In this document: positions 21,982-31,409 of the stretch, piece by piece | Layout of the letters: each line of letters begins with the position of its first letter | Position numbering within the stretch: the stretch's first letter is position 1 | Assembly: GCA_025331445.1 (NCBI GenBank) | Contig: JAIWNE010000057.1 | Span: 62,001-126,000, forward strand | Length of the DNA: 64,000 nt | Reading direction: 5' to 3' | From: Blakeslea trispora | Lineage: Eukaryota > Mucoromycota > Mucoromycetes > Mucorales > Choanephoraceae | Translations under genes and position numbers: made by a program | The notes under the pieces: generated by a model | Told to the model about the DNA's origin: nothing | Databases searched by the model: none | What the model saw: only the letters and a program-made list of their open reading frames with translations

Positions 21982-23378
21982 CTCTTCGTGGTGGTGAACC
22001 CACCGCTGTATACTGGCCGTACTACTCCTTTGCGCTTGTGTGGTACTACTCTTCCTGTTGCTGAGTCTTTTGACTATTTAGACTTGCCCTTTAATAGCAA
22101 AGCTCGACTGGATGCTACTTTCCTTGTCCAACACAACGCTCGTTCTGCCTTGGTGCCCATGCGCTCTGGTCTTCAACCCTTGGGTGTTCACTCGACTGGC
22201 TTCTCTCGTCTGACCTCTGCTCGGTTCTATGCTATCTTCATTCGGCCAAAGCTAGAGTATGGTCTTGCTGCCTCCTCTCTCTTGGTTCGTGACCTTCGGG
22301 TTATTGAGCATGCTCAGGATCAGTATCTTCGTCTTGCCTTTGGTGGCTACTCTAAGGCTTCAACAGTGGTGTTCAAGCACCTGACCCACTTGCCTTGCAT
22401 GAAGGAGCGTGTCTCCATTCTGGGGTTTAAAATGTTGGTACGCATGTAACAGCTGCCTACTGATACTTTACTCGCTGTCTTGCTCGCCTACCCACATTGC
22501 CTCTGCCTCTGTTGCTCCCCGTTTCCGTTGGCCAAAGCTGCTAAAGAACAACTCCCTCTGGAAACCGGTTTGCCATTCTTTTGTCTCCCCCTCTGTGCCT
22601 CGCTTCTCTTCCCTGCAGCAGTGGATTGCTACCTCTGGTGGTGATCCCAAGCCTGTCATTAGGCGTTGCCGTCGTGCCTACCTGGCTGGCTGGTCTTTTG
22701 GCCAAACCTGATGGTCTGGTTCTCCTGCGTACTTGTCGTCCTGTGCTGGGCGTTGATCCGATCCTGCTGCTGCCAATGTCCGTTTGGGAGCGTAGTCGTC
22801 TTCTTCGTTGGAAGATGGGTTGGTTGCCTGCTCGTCCTGTTCCTTGTCGTTGTGGTCATTCACATGCTTCACGTAACCACCTGTTTTCTTGTCCTTCTTT
22901 CTATTGCTGTTGATGCTCAGCCAAATCTTTTGGATTTTGTGTTGAACCAACTCCTTCACCCAATGACCAGCATCATTCTATCTCTCTTTTGCGTTGGCCC
23001 TCTTGGTGGCCTACTCTTTGTTCAATCATGCTAAACATGGACATGCTTTGTCTACCCGATGCCGAGTTCAGTCCCTGTTCTCAGGATATCCGTGGTCTTA
23101 CTCTTTTGGGATGGTTGCTTCCTGTCTTTTACAAGCAAGTTGCTCCTCCTGTTACCTCTACTCTCTACAACTACCTTAGTGTAGTCTGATTCCCTTTTTG
23201 CTTTTATCTCTTATTGTCTCTGTTGGTCTCTTTTTCCTTTTTTTCCATCTTGATAGTTTATTTTTTTTGTTCATTTTGATTCAGTTAGAATAGTCTTTGT
23301 TTTAGCTAGCCCTTATGATTAGACACTTGCCCCATAGGGATCAGTCTTACAAGTCATTTTTAAATAAAATCTTTTGTC
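21982..23378 (+). mobile_element. 5'-truncated LINE (non-LTR retrotransposon), decayed
   Basis: About 1.4 kb of the 3' half of a LINE second ORF. Coding similarity to the larger LINE downstream is clear: SFDYLDLPF versus EFIYLGVPF, TGFSRLTSARFYAIFIRPKL versus NGFSLLLCSRLYTCFVRPKI, then EYGLA in both. The frame is broken after 22449 and continues in pieces to about 23190. The 3' end, AAATAAAATCTTTT, resembles the 3' end of the full element. TATTACAT at 21974-21981 and again at 23379-23386 fits an 8-bp target-site duplication. Truncation at the 5' end is normal for target-primed reverse transcription. Confidence 0.75.
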
Positions 23379-23458
23379 TATTACATTTTTTCTTTTATAT
23401 TACTTTATTCTCTTTACTTTACTTATATCTCTATTCGGACGACTTAAAAGCTGGTGCT

Positions 23459-23544
23459 CATTACTTATAACCTTGCTGCCTGATTGCTCTGTTATATCCA
23501 TTTATTCTCTTTCTCAAGTTACTGCAAAAACTATCCTTTGTCCT
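23459..23544. repeat. Outer extension of the inverted repeat, right copy
   Basis: Reverse-complement match to 16284-16369 with six transitions in 86 bases. It is separated from its arm (ending 21537) by 1.9 kb of inserted DNA and ends 47 bp from the tRNA-Phe gene. Confidence 0.75.
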
Positions 23545-23591
23545 GCAAAAGCGAACTACGTGATATTTATCAAATAAAAAAATAAAAAGAA

Positions 23592-23664
23592 TGCGGCTAA
23601 AGTGGATCGAACACCTGACCTTTAGATCTTCAGTCTAACGCTCTCCCAGCTGAGCTATACCCGC
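23592..23664 (-). tRNA. tRNA-Phe (anticodon GAA)
   Basis: 73 nt on the minus strand. The 5' end is GCGGGTATAGCTCAGCTGGG, with box A at TAGCTCAGCTGG. The anticodon loop is CTGAAGA on a paired AGA/TCT stem. The T loop is TTCGATC (box B GTTCGATCC) between GTG and CAC. The acceptor 3' strand is TAGCCGC plus discriminator A; position 5 is a G-G mismatch, the only defect. No intron. Downstream (minus strand) lies a T-rich tract, tctttttattttttt, suited to Pol III termination. A LINE is inserted directly at its 5' end, but the internal promoter is intact on this copy. Confidence 0.93.
23650..23664. repeat. LINE target-site duplication, left copy (tRNA nt 1-15)
   Basis: CTGAGCTATACCCGC, the complement of tRNA-Phe positions 1-15, repeated exactly at 28421-28435. 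The bases on either side differ, so the duplication is exactly 15 bp. Confidence 0.9.
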
Positions 23665-23883
23665 ACTTTTCTTTCGCTTTTCCATTACTTTTACTCCTTC
23701 GAATTAATTACGTGATCTACCCCTCCAAATTTTAGCCAATCAGAAGCCAGTATACTAAAGAAGTATATTAGCTTACCACCCAAGTCAACAGTAACAACAT
23801 ACATAACTTTCAGCGAAAGCGTAGACCTCTAGCAACAGTTATACCTATTTTTTGTCGAGTCGTTTTGAAAGTTACTTTTCGAG

Positions 23884-24820
23884 ATGACTTCACCATTGCA
23901 ATCACATGCACCTACCTCCTTTGTTCGCAACTCACAAGTTGACTTGCAACAACTTCAAGATCTCGTGTTGCAGTTGCAACAACAAGTTCAACAACATGAT
24001 GGGCTCTTCAAACATATTGAATCTCTTCAAGAAAAAATTTTTTCCCTGGAGGAAAAAAATAAAAAAATTAGCTACTGAGAATGAAAGACTTCTCAAATTA
24101 GTTGACAATCAGGTGACCGTACCTGACTCCCAAGTCTCTGTTGCCTCCAATGGTATCTCTGCTTCTTCCTGGGCCGCTGCTGCTGCCAAGCCCGCTGTCT
24201 CTCCTCCTCCTGCACCTGCCAAGAAGGTACGTGCACCTTCAACCAAGAAGCGTGCAGCTATTGCTCGTTTCTTTGTGAGCCCTGGGGCCAAAGGTCCTCA
24301 AGGCTTTAAATACGTCTACCTTGGGCGTTCCAGAAAGATCAATCGATCTGAAGTTCGCTCTCGTCTTCGCCGTATTGGCGTTGACACTGGTCGAGTTCTC
24401 GACATTTCCTTTCCTGCCTCTGGTGTTCTTGGTGTGCTTATGCATGTCCAGTATGTGGAGCAATTCACTGCTGTCATGCAGAAAGCCGGCGCCGAACTCA
24501 TTACGGATTTCGATCCTTTAAGCCCTGCCCACCTCGCCGATCCCAAGTTCTCCTCTCTCTCTGACGATGAAAGAGAACAACAAATGCTCGAGTTGGTACG
24601 TGATCGTGCCATCTCTACTCTCTCTTTCCTCCGTCCTCTCGTTGTTTCTCCTGTTGCTCGCTCTTTCTTGGAGTGGGGCTGGATTGATGACGATGATGTC
24701 AAGATGTGCGTCGCTGCTGCTGAAGCTAGGCTTCCAAAGACCTCTTCCTCCTCCTCTCAGTTTGCTTTCCGCACTGAACCTCAGGTTGACTCTGACGTTG
24801 GCTCTGATATGGAACTTTAA
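23884..24820 (+). pseudogene. LINE ORF1 (coiled-coil RNA-binding protein), one frameshift
   Basis: Starts MTSPLQSHAPTSF. Residues 20-75 form a strong leucine-zipper coiled coil (LQQLQDLVLQLQQQVQ, then IESLQEKIFSLEEKNKK), as in ORF1p trimerisation domains. At about 24060 a run of seven A shifts the frame. After it the reading continues LATENERLLKLVDNQ, keeping the heptads, so the original frame had one A fewer (or slippage occurs). An Ala/Pro/Lys linker precedes an RRM-like segment (FKYVYLGRSRKINRSEVRSR to VQYVEQFTAVMQKAG) and an acidic tail (DSDVGSDMEL). No CCHC knuckle is seen. It ends in TAATG, overlapping the ORF2 start. Confidence 0.75.
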
Positions 24821-27800
24821 TGAGTCCATCATCATCCCCCTCACATTCCTTTTATTTAAGTCTCTTTAATGCAAATGGCCTTAGTCAATCTACTGTCCAT
24901 GATGTACTCTCCCATTCCGCTCATTCTGATATTCTCTTTGTAACTGAAACCTGGCTCACAGCCGGCTATCTTCCTGTCAATTGGTCTCAGTACCATTTGT
25001 ATGGATCAAAGGTAGTTGGTGCTAACAACCGTGGCCAAGGTGGAATTACTGCTCTCATTTCCCCCCACTGTCCTCATACCATCTCTCAACTTCCCTCCCT
25101 CAATGCATATACTTTATCCTTGAAAATAGGTGCAGTCAATGTGCATTGTGTATATTTTCCACCCAGTATCTCTGACGATCTGGTGATATCCTCTCTCAAG
25201 CAAATCCCCCTTCATTCAGACACTATCATTTGTGGTGATTTCAATGCAAGAATGGGCTCTCTCACTGGCGATTCAAGAACTACTCCTCGTGGTGTTCGTT
25301 TGCAAACTCTTTGTGAACAACGCTCACTTGAAGTATTGAATGCTTCTCTGGCATATGGTGTTGCTACGTTTAGTACTTTTCGGCAGGAAGCTGAACATAG
25401 CAGTATCATTGATCTTTTTCTGACGAATATCTCCTCATGGAATATGACTCATCTCAGTCTAACTGTAGAAACTGATCTGTCACTAGGTTCGGACCATAGG
25501 CTAATGACTCTGTCGTTTGACTATGTTCCACCTTTGGGATCTGGGGGTAACTCTGACGGCACTCTTGCTCCTAGAAGACTATGGAACCTCTCACGTCTAA
25601 GTGAGTTGGAACCTTTAGCTCTCTTTAGAAGTAAGTTTGCTTCCTTGGTCTCTGGTCTGTCTCTGACTCTGGATTCCCTGGTTTCTGACCCACCACTGAC
25701 TCGGCCTGATATTGATGCGCTGAATGCCACTCTTAATGAGTGCTTCTACGTAGCTTTGGATGGTTCGATAGGTGTGAAGGTCAATGGTCCTGGTCGTTGG
25801 TGGAAAAAGTACTGGACAGAAGAAATAGAAACTGCTGCAAAAAAGCGTGATCAGTGTTTTGGTCGTTGGCGTCATGCTGTTGGTGTTGACAAAGCCTTCT
25901 GGTGGAATCAACATAAAGATGCTCATCGTCACTTTCGCCGCCTCATCTCCGCTGCTAAACGTCTCTCTTGGAAGAACTTTTGTGATTCTTTAGAAAAAGA
26001 CTTTAAAAAAGCTATTTCTACTCTTGCGCGTATTAAACGTCGCCGTGACTGCTCCTCGTCCTTTAGTCATGCTGATGGTCCTCAAGCAGCCGTATCTGTT
26101 ATGGCCGATCATCTAGCCTCTGTCTATAGTGGCTCTCTCCTCCCCTCCGCTTCTCGTCCCCCACCTACTCCCTCTTTCAGTAGTTCAGCTCCGTTTACGT
26201 TGTCTGACTCTGATAAGGAGAATTTCGCTGTTGATGCAATCATGGATCATATCCGCCGTCTACCTACAAGGAAGGCTCCTGGTAACGATCACCTGAAAGC
26301 AGAAATGCTGAAGGCCGTTGCCAGTGTAGTCTCTCCAGTGCTCTCTTCTCTCTTTCAGCTTTGTTGCCAATGGGGTTATACTCCTTTGCTCTGGCGCACT
26401 GCTAGTGTATTTCCAATACACAAGAAGAATGATCCTGCTGACCCAGCAAATTATCGACCTATCTCGCTGACTTCTGTTATGCGTAAACTCTTTGAGTTTT
26501 CCATTTCTGGTTGTCTCGAGGACCACTCGCCTCAACTTGACGTGGCCCAAGGTGGCTTTCGTGCTCAACGTAGTCCTCTGGATCAAGCCCTCTGCTTGCA
26601 TGACTTGATGCATGACTACTTTCTCTCTCACAAGCACCGTCCTGTTGTTGCGTTTCTTGACATCAAGGCTGCATACGATACCGTCGACAGACGTGTTATC
26701 TGGGATGCTCTTTCTACCTCTACGTTGCCTCGCCCGATTCTTGCTACTCTCATCAATTTATTTGATGAAGTACAGGTCTCGGTGCTGATTGCTAACCATA
26801 CCTCTGCTCCCTTTGCGCCTGCTACTGGTGTCCTTCAAGGATCCGTGCTCTCACCTCTTCTGTACTCTGTGTACATCAACTCGCTGCCTTCTCTCCTTCG
26901 CTCTGTCGCTTCGGTCGATACTACTTCGGTATGTCTTCCTGGCACAAATGAGCCTCTGGCTATTAATTGTCTGCTTTTTGCAGATGATGTACTATCTTCG
27001 GTTCGCGATCGCAAGTACAGCGTATGCTGGATCTTGCTGGTGATCATTCCTTCTCTCTCGGGTATCGGTGGAGTCCTTCCAAGTGTGCTGTTATCAACGC
27101 CACGGACGATGGCCACGTCTGACCCTCTACAACCAACCTCTTCCACTTGTGGATGAGTTCATCTACCTTGGTGTTCCTTTCCGGTCCTCTGGTATACATA
27201 GTGCGAGCATTTTGTCTCATCGATCTGCCTCCGCTATTAAAACCATGGCTCTCCTTACCTCTGTCGGCGTCCATCGCAATGGCTTTTCTCTCCTTCTCTG
27301 CTCTCGCCTCTACACCTGTTTTGTGCGTCCAAAAATTGAGTATGGCCTAGCCATATCCCGTTTTTCTGCCCAAGAAATGGATCAGCTTGACAAACTTCAA
27401 AACAGACTTGTGAGCATGTTCGTTGGTGGATCATGGTTCCAGGTTGCTATGCACTCACATGTATCCCCAGCATGAATCATCGCCACAATGTTCTTGTTAC
27501 AAAATACGCTCTCCGATCTCAGTATCTTCCTGATGATTGTCTCCTTCTCCTTTTGCGCGATTCGCTCCGCTATCCTCGTTTGGTCAAAGGCCTACAACAC
27601 AACCCTCTTTTTCTCTCTCTTCCTTCGCCCCACCCGTCTCTGACGTTGAACTTCGTGTTCATTTCCAGGACTACTGGCAGGAAATCTTCAACAAGAAAAT
27701 GGAACGCAGTGCCCGTCTTAACCGACATGTCCTTCTCCGTGCCTGCCGACCTTGTACCTTCAAGCCTGACCCCATCCTCTACCTGCCCATGTCTCGCGTT

Positions 27801-28139
27801 TAACGTAGCCTTTTGGTTCGTTGGCGTTTAGGTCGATTCATCAACCTCCGAGAAGAGTGTCCTTGTGCCTCTGGCCAGTACCTCTCTCGTGATCACCTTC
27901 TGACATGTCGTGCACTCGATCCCTCCCTCCTTGATGCTTTGCCCCGTCCTCCTCCTGGTGTGCACATCATTGATTTCGCTCTCAACTGTCTCCCTACAAA
28001 CGCTGCCTCTAATCCTCCACCTTATTGGTATGCTCTTCTCCAACTGCTCCATAGCATAGATTGCTTGCGCCACCCGTTGGCCACAATCCCCTTCATCCCC
28101 GATCCTGGTGATCGTTGGTTCTGCTCTCCCTCTCCATAA
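24820..28139 (+). pseudogene. LINE ORF2 (APE endonuclease and reverse transcriptase), frameshifted
   Basis: An open 778-codon frame (24820-27156) encodes the endonuclease, with SLFNANGL, VTETWL, CGDFNARMG, IIDLFLTN and LGSDHRLM, then the RT. RT motifs are NYRPISLTS, FLDIKAAYDTVDR (motif A), GVLQGSVLSPLLYSVYINSL (motif B) and CLLFADDV (motif C). All catalytic Asp residues are present. Just after motif C the frame shifts: MLDLAGDHSFSLGYRWSPSK reads in a second frame, and VDEFIYLGVPFRSSG in the frame open at 27068-27475. Further breaks lie near 27475 and 27560-27810. The last piece (27813-28139) has WRLGRF and a Cys/His knuckle, CPCASGQYLSRDHLLTC. Because the breaks lie downstream of intact catalytic motifs, the decay is probably recent. 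Confidence 0.88.
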
Positions 28140-28420
28140 ATGAAAGAATACTGCTCTGTCTTTTCACTGCGCTGCCACGGTGGTAAGTAATTATCAAAGT
28201 TCCCAGCCGTTGGTCATGCCTTTGATTGCAAGCTTTATTCGAGTAATTTTTTCTTTTCTACATCTCTTTCCTCTTGTCTTTTTTCCCTTTTTGTTCGTTT
28301 TCTGTGGGGTTTTTCTTTCTGTTTCGCCTCTATTTTTTTAGATTAGTTCATGCAATTTGGCATTATGCTCCATTGAGTAGCCCATATAATTGTTTTGTAA
28401 ATAAAAAAGAAATCTTTTAC

Positions 28421-28435
28421 CTGAGCTATACCCGC
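28421..28435. repeat. LINE target-site duplication, right copy
   Basis: Exact 15-bp repeat of 23650-23664. It is followed by TTACATATTT, presumably the original upstream flank of the tRNA gene. Confidence 0.9.
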
Positions 28436-29232
28436 TTACATATTTAATAGTTTGGTACGTATAATATGTTTAACTGTATTATTTTGAAAATCCGGCTCGA
28501 ACAACACGTGATTTGCCGCACTTTGCCGGTAATTTTTACATCTTGAGTTTGTAATTCACTGGTAGGGTGCACGTAAATCAAGGCAAGAATCTATTTTTGC
28601 CTTATTTTCTCTATGCATCATCATTTTGATAAAAGGTATCTCATTTATTATGCTTTATACCATCACAAACAAAGAGATTGCGTACGACAGAAATCTTATT
28701 TAAGTTTCTACATAAAACTCAACATGCCTTTTGGAAAACTCATGAATTCAAACTCTGAAGCTTACAGCCCTTTTGAAAGTCTAGATTTAAAGGCATTGTT
28801 AAGTTAAAACAAGTTAGACAAATTCATATGAATGTTAATTAGCTGTGTGTATGACATGATTAGCTTGTGTTATTTTTGTTGAAAGCAAAGGATTGACACA
28901 TCATCCTATTCTCTCTTTTATCTCAGAGCTACTAAAAGTAATCGCTCTAAATGGTCTATGCCAATGTTTTCCTCTTTTCGTGCTAAGAATAGTACTGTGG
29001 TTTTCTTGTATTGTCCAACAAAGAAATAAAACATGTATTGGTATAAACTAGTCTACACAAAGAACAGACAGACAATCAATGTATCAGCCAATGAGAATAT
29101 TGATCAGTTATATGGTCAATCTTCTTTACAAAAAAAGAGGAAAAAAGTAATTTTTACCTCTTTTCTTTTCTTTAATTATAAAAATGAATACATTATATAC
29201 AAAGGTAACAAAGCTATTCAGTAAACCATGAG
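28436..29232. other. Former upstream flank of tRNA-Phe and AT-rich spacer
   Basis: No confident gene. A CACGTGAT box lies near 28505. A 27-codon frame starting MPFGKLMNSNSEAYSPFESL (ATG near 28723) could be the first exon of the following lineage-specific gene, but no junction could be established. Confidence 0.4.
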
Positions 29233-30513
29233 ATGTTTGCGGATGATTACTTGGATCATTATATTGGAAGTCTCTTGCTACTTATAAAATTTGCAAAAGA
29301 GAGATTGTTTGGAAAAAGGCATGAAGTTGAGACCTATCAGATACCCTCATTGTTACGGGAACAACTTCATGCTGTAATCAACGCTATAACTATTTGTACT
29401 TTCTGTATTACGTTTTATAACTATTTTGTGAATTGACTTGATATTTGTTGACATAGGATGATCTAGTACAGTTCAAGAAAGAAACCAGACGGATTTCAGC
29501 ATTGCTTCGAATGATGAAAAATAGAAGCAAAATGATGCTGAATGTTGGAGTTTCTCAAAGAGTTTCTGATTCAAGTGTAAGTTAGATATCTGCTTTAATT
29601 CCATGTACGTAAATCAATAATAGTTATTTATAGAATCAAATGTTATGAAGATCTTTATGATTATGATTCGAACGAAGATGCCTTCAATCAAGCATTTGTA
29701 TGGCCATATTTAGACTTGATAGATAAAAGGCTGAACAAAAGTAATTGTAAAGGCTACTTTGTACAAGGCCAGCCATGTTTAGAAAGTATGAGCCGGCAAA
29801 TAAAGGCAGCAGGCGTTGTCGTCGATGAAACTTCAAATTATAAGACATATGGTTTGATTAAGCTTTTTGGGTTGAAAAATCTGGAATTGCTTCTGCTTGA
29901 GACTTCAGGACACTTCCCAAACACCGATAAAGTCAAGATCAAGTTCGATAACCATAAGGGCATGTATGGAAACCTCGCGATGCTCAAATGTATTAGCGAT
30001 GACTTCCCTTTTGCTTCGGTTGAAACATTCAGTTGTGTGAAGGTTTTCTTTGTGCAGGCTGCAACTAACATGTTGTTTCTCCAAGACATTGTTGTGAATT
30101 CTGATGTTGTGTTTATATATCAACAGGCAATCAATTACATTTGTGGAGTGTTTCGTTTAAAAAAGATAGACTGTTTGATTTTTGGAGAGAGTCTTGCATT
30201 GAGATTCTTCCAGACTTTGATGAGAAGATGATGTATCTTCCACAGCTATTACAGTTCTGTTGGAACACTAAGACAATAGGCATTAGCTAAATACTAAACA
30301 ACCCTGAATATAGTGTTTACTGAGGAACTCTGTGGAGAACATTTGCAACCTCAAAAAAGAACACCAAGCCAACAGCTCTGATTATATTTCCAATCCAGAA
30401 AAATATACTAAACTTAGTGATGTGGTAAGCCCAACCATTACCAAATTGACAAAAGAAGAAGATATCTCTGGTTTGGGCAATCTTGTACCTATGTTTTTGC
30501 CTCAACGCAATTG
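29233..30513 (+). pseudogene. Lineage-specific (Mucoralean-type) protein of unknown function, broken
   Basis: Belongs, by recall of the pattern, to a family expanded in Mucorales with no assigned function. The first exon (MFADDYLDHYIGSLLLLIKF) ends LREQLHA. The next starts DDLVQFKKETRRISALL, and after an intron at about 29580-29633 comes CYEDLYDYDSNEDAFNQAFV. The core reads FVWPYLDLIDKR, QPCLESMSRQIKAAG, YKTYGLIKLFGLK, ELLLLETSGHF and KIKFDNHKGMYGNLAMLK. The frame breaks at an A-run near 30163, continuing as DRLFDFWRESCIEILPDFDE. A second break near 30275 (no GT donor) precedes SVENICNLKKEHQ and DISGLGNLVPMFLPQ. The polar residues around YGLI...LLLETS...KIKFD are loosely like a PD-(D/E)XK nuclease core; this is speculative. 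Confidence 0.55.
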
Positions 30514-31007
30514 ATTTTTCTGTAAATAAAACATTCATATTAAATAAATATAGGTCATAAGTATAACTTGAAGCGGTAGGATTTAATAATCTACAGCATC
30601 TGTTTATAAATTGTAAGTATACAGATAATATTAAGAGCAGAAACAACCTTCATGCTTTCCTTTCAAGAATAAAACAATGTAACTATGGTATTACGAAATC
30701 GACTCTCCTTGTTGCTTTAGTTTGCACCATTTCTGAAAATAGATGGTACACTCTCAGAAAAAGATAGCACTTAAAAAAAATGGGATATCACTCAAAAAAA
30801 GATAAAGATAGCACATTTGAATGGCAGAGATTGTACAACTGTGTCATCTTAAAGAGGTTCTTTATTCAAGCATATTTGCATTTTAGAGTCAGAATGTCGA
30901 GAGAAGCCGCGAAGTTCCTCCAAATACATACTGTTAAAATCATCCATTATTGTTGATCCCAAAGTCTTCTCCTTAATTATTTTTTTTGCTTTTACCTTTG
31001 CTCTTAA
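30514..31007. other. Spacer between broken genes
   Basis: AT-rich. It includes two short near-repeats around aaaaagatagca (30760 and 30806). No gene seen. Confidence 0.4.
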
Positions 31008-31409
31008 CTATAGCCAAGAGTTGCTCATTAGGGTTGAGCTTAGGAGAACATGATGGAAGGTAGACGTACACATATCTTTGGTTGACAAACAGCTTTTCAA
31101 TTTGATTTGTGATGTGTATATGGGCATTGTTCTAGCTCTAGTCTTAAACTGATTAGCAACAGCCCGAATTTCTTTGGTAGACAAAGCCATGGTATGGCTC
31201 AAGTTCATAAGAAAGGCTGAGTCGTCGATGAAAGCGTATTTGCTTTGAAATTCGATATCTGTCTGCATCAAGTCGCTTGCCCGCTTGAAACGGGTTTCTA
31301 TGATGGCAGATGAGTTTCTTTTCTCAGGTTTTAAATGAGCTTTCTTGATTATGAAGACACAGTCATTGACTATATAACCATGGACAGCAGTTTTTGCCTT
31401 TGTGACCAT
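31008..31409 (-). pseudogene. Tc1/mariner-type DDE transposase remnant
   Basis: Minus-strand relic of a Tc1-like transposase. In order it shows a linker helix (VNDCVFIIKKAHLKPEKRNS), the first catalytic region (YAFIDDSAFLMNLSHTMALS), then RAVANQFKTRARTMPIY. A frameshift follows. The neighbouring frame continues with VYLPSCSPKLNPNEQLLAIV (about 31070-31010), the region of the last catalytic acidic residue (NPNEQ, normally NPIE). The N-terminal helix-turn-helix and the region around the second Asp are missing, and no terminal inverted repeats were found. It is clearly inactive. Confidence 0.7.

Larger units (their letters stand above)
23665..28420 (+). mobile_element. Near full-length two-ORF LINE inserted at a tRNA-Phe gene
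   Basis: A 4.76-kb non-LTR retrotransposon bounded by a 15-bp target-site duplication made of the 5' end of tRNA-Phe. It has a 5' UTR of about 220 bp, ORF1 (coiled coil plus RNA-binding-like domain), ORF2 (APE-type endonuclease, reverse transcriptase, C-terminal Cys/His knuckle) and a 3' UTR of about 280 bp ending in the A-rich tract GTAAATAAAAAAGAAATC. The layout is that of L1/Tx1-like fungal elements; Mucoralean LINE1-like elements are known, but membership cannot be tested here. Its GC content and codon usage (C-rich, many CTC and TCT) differ from the AT-rich neighbours. Frameshifts in ORF1 and after the RT domain show this copy is dead. Confidence 0.92.

Noticed and set aside
22468..22959. 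Several minus-strand frames in the truncated LINE
   Set aside because: Antisense shadows of the GC-richer LINE coding strand.
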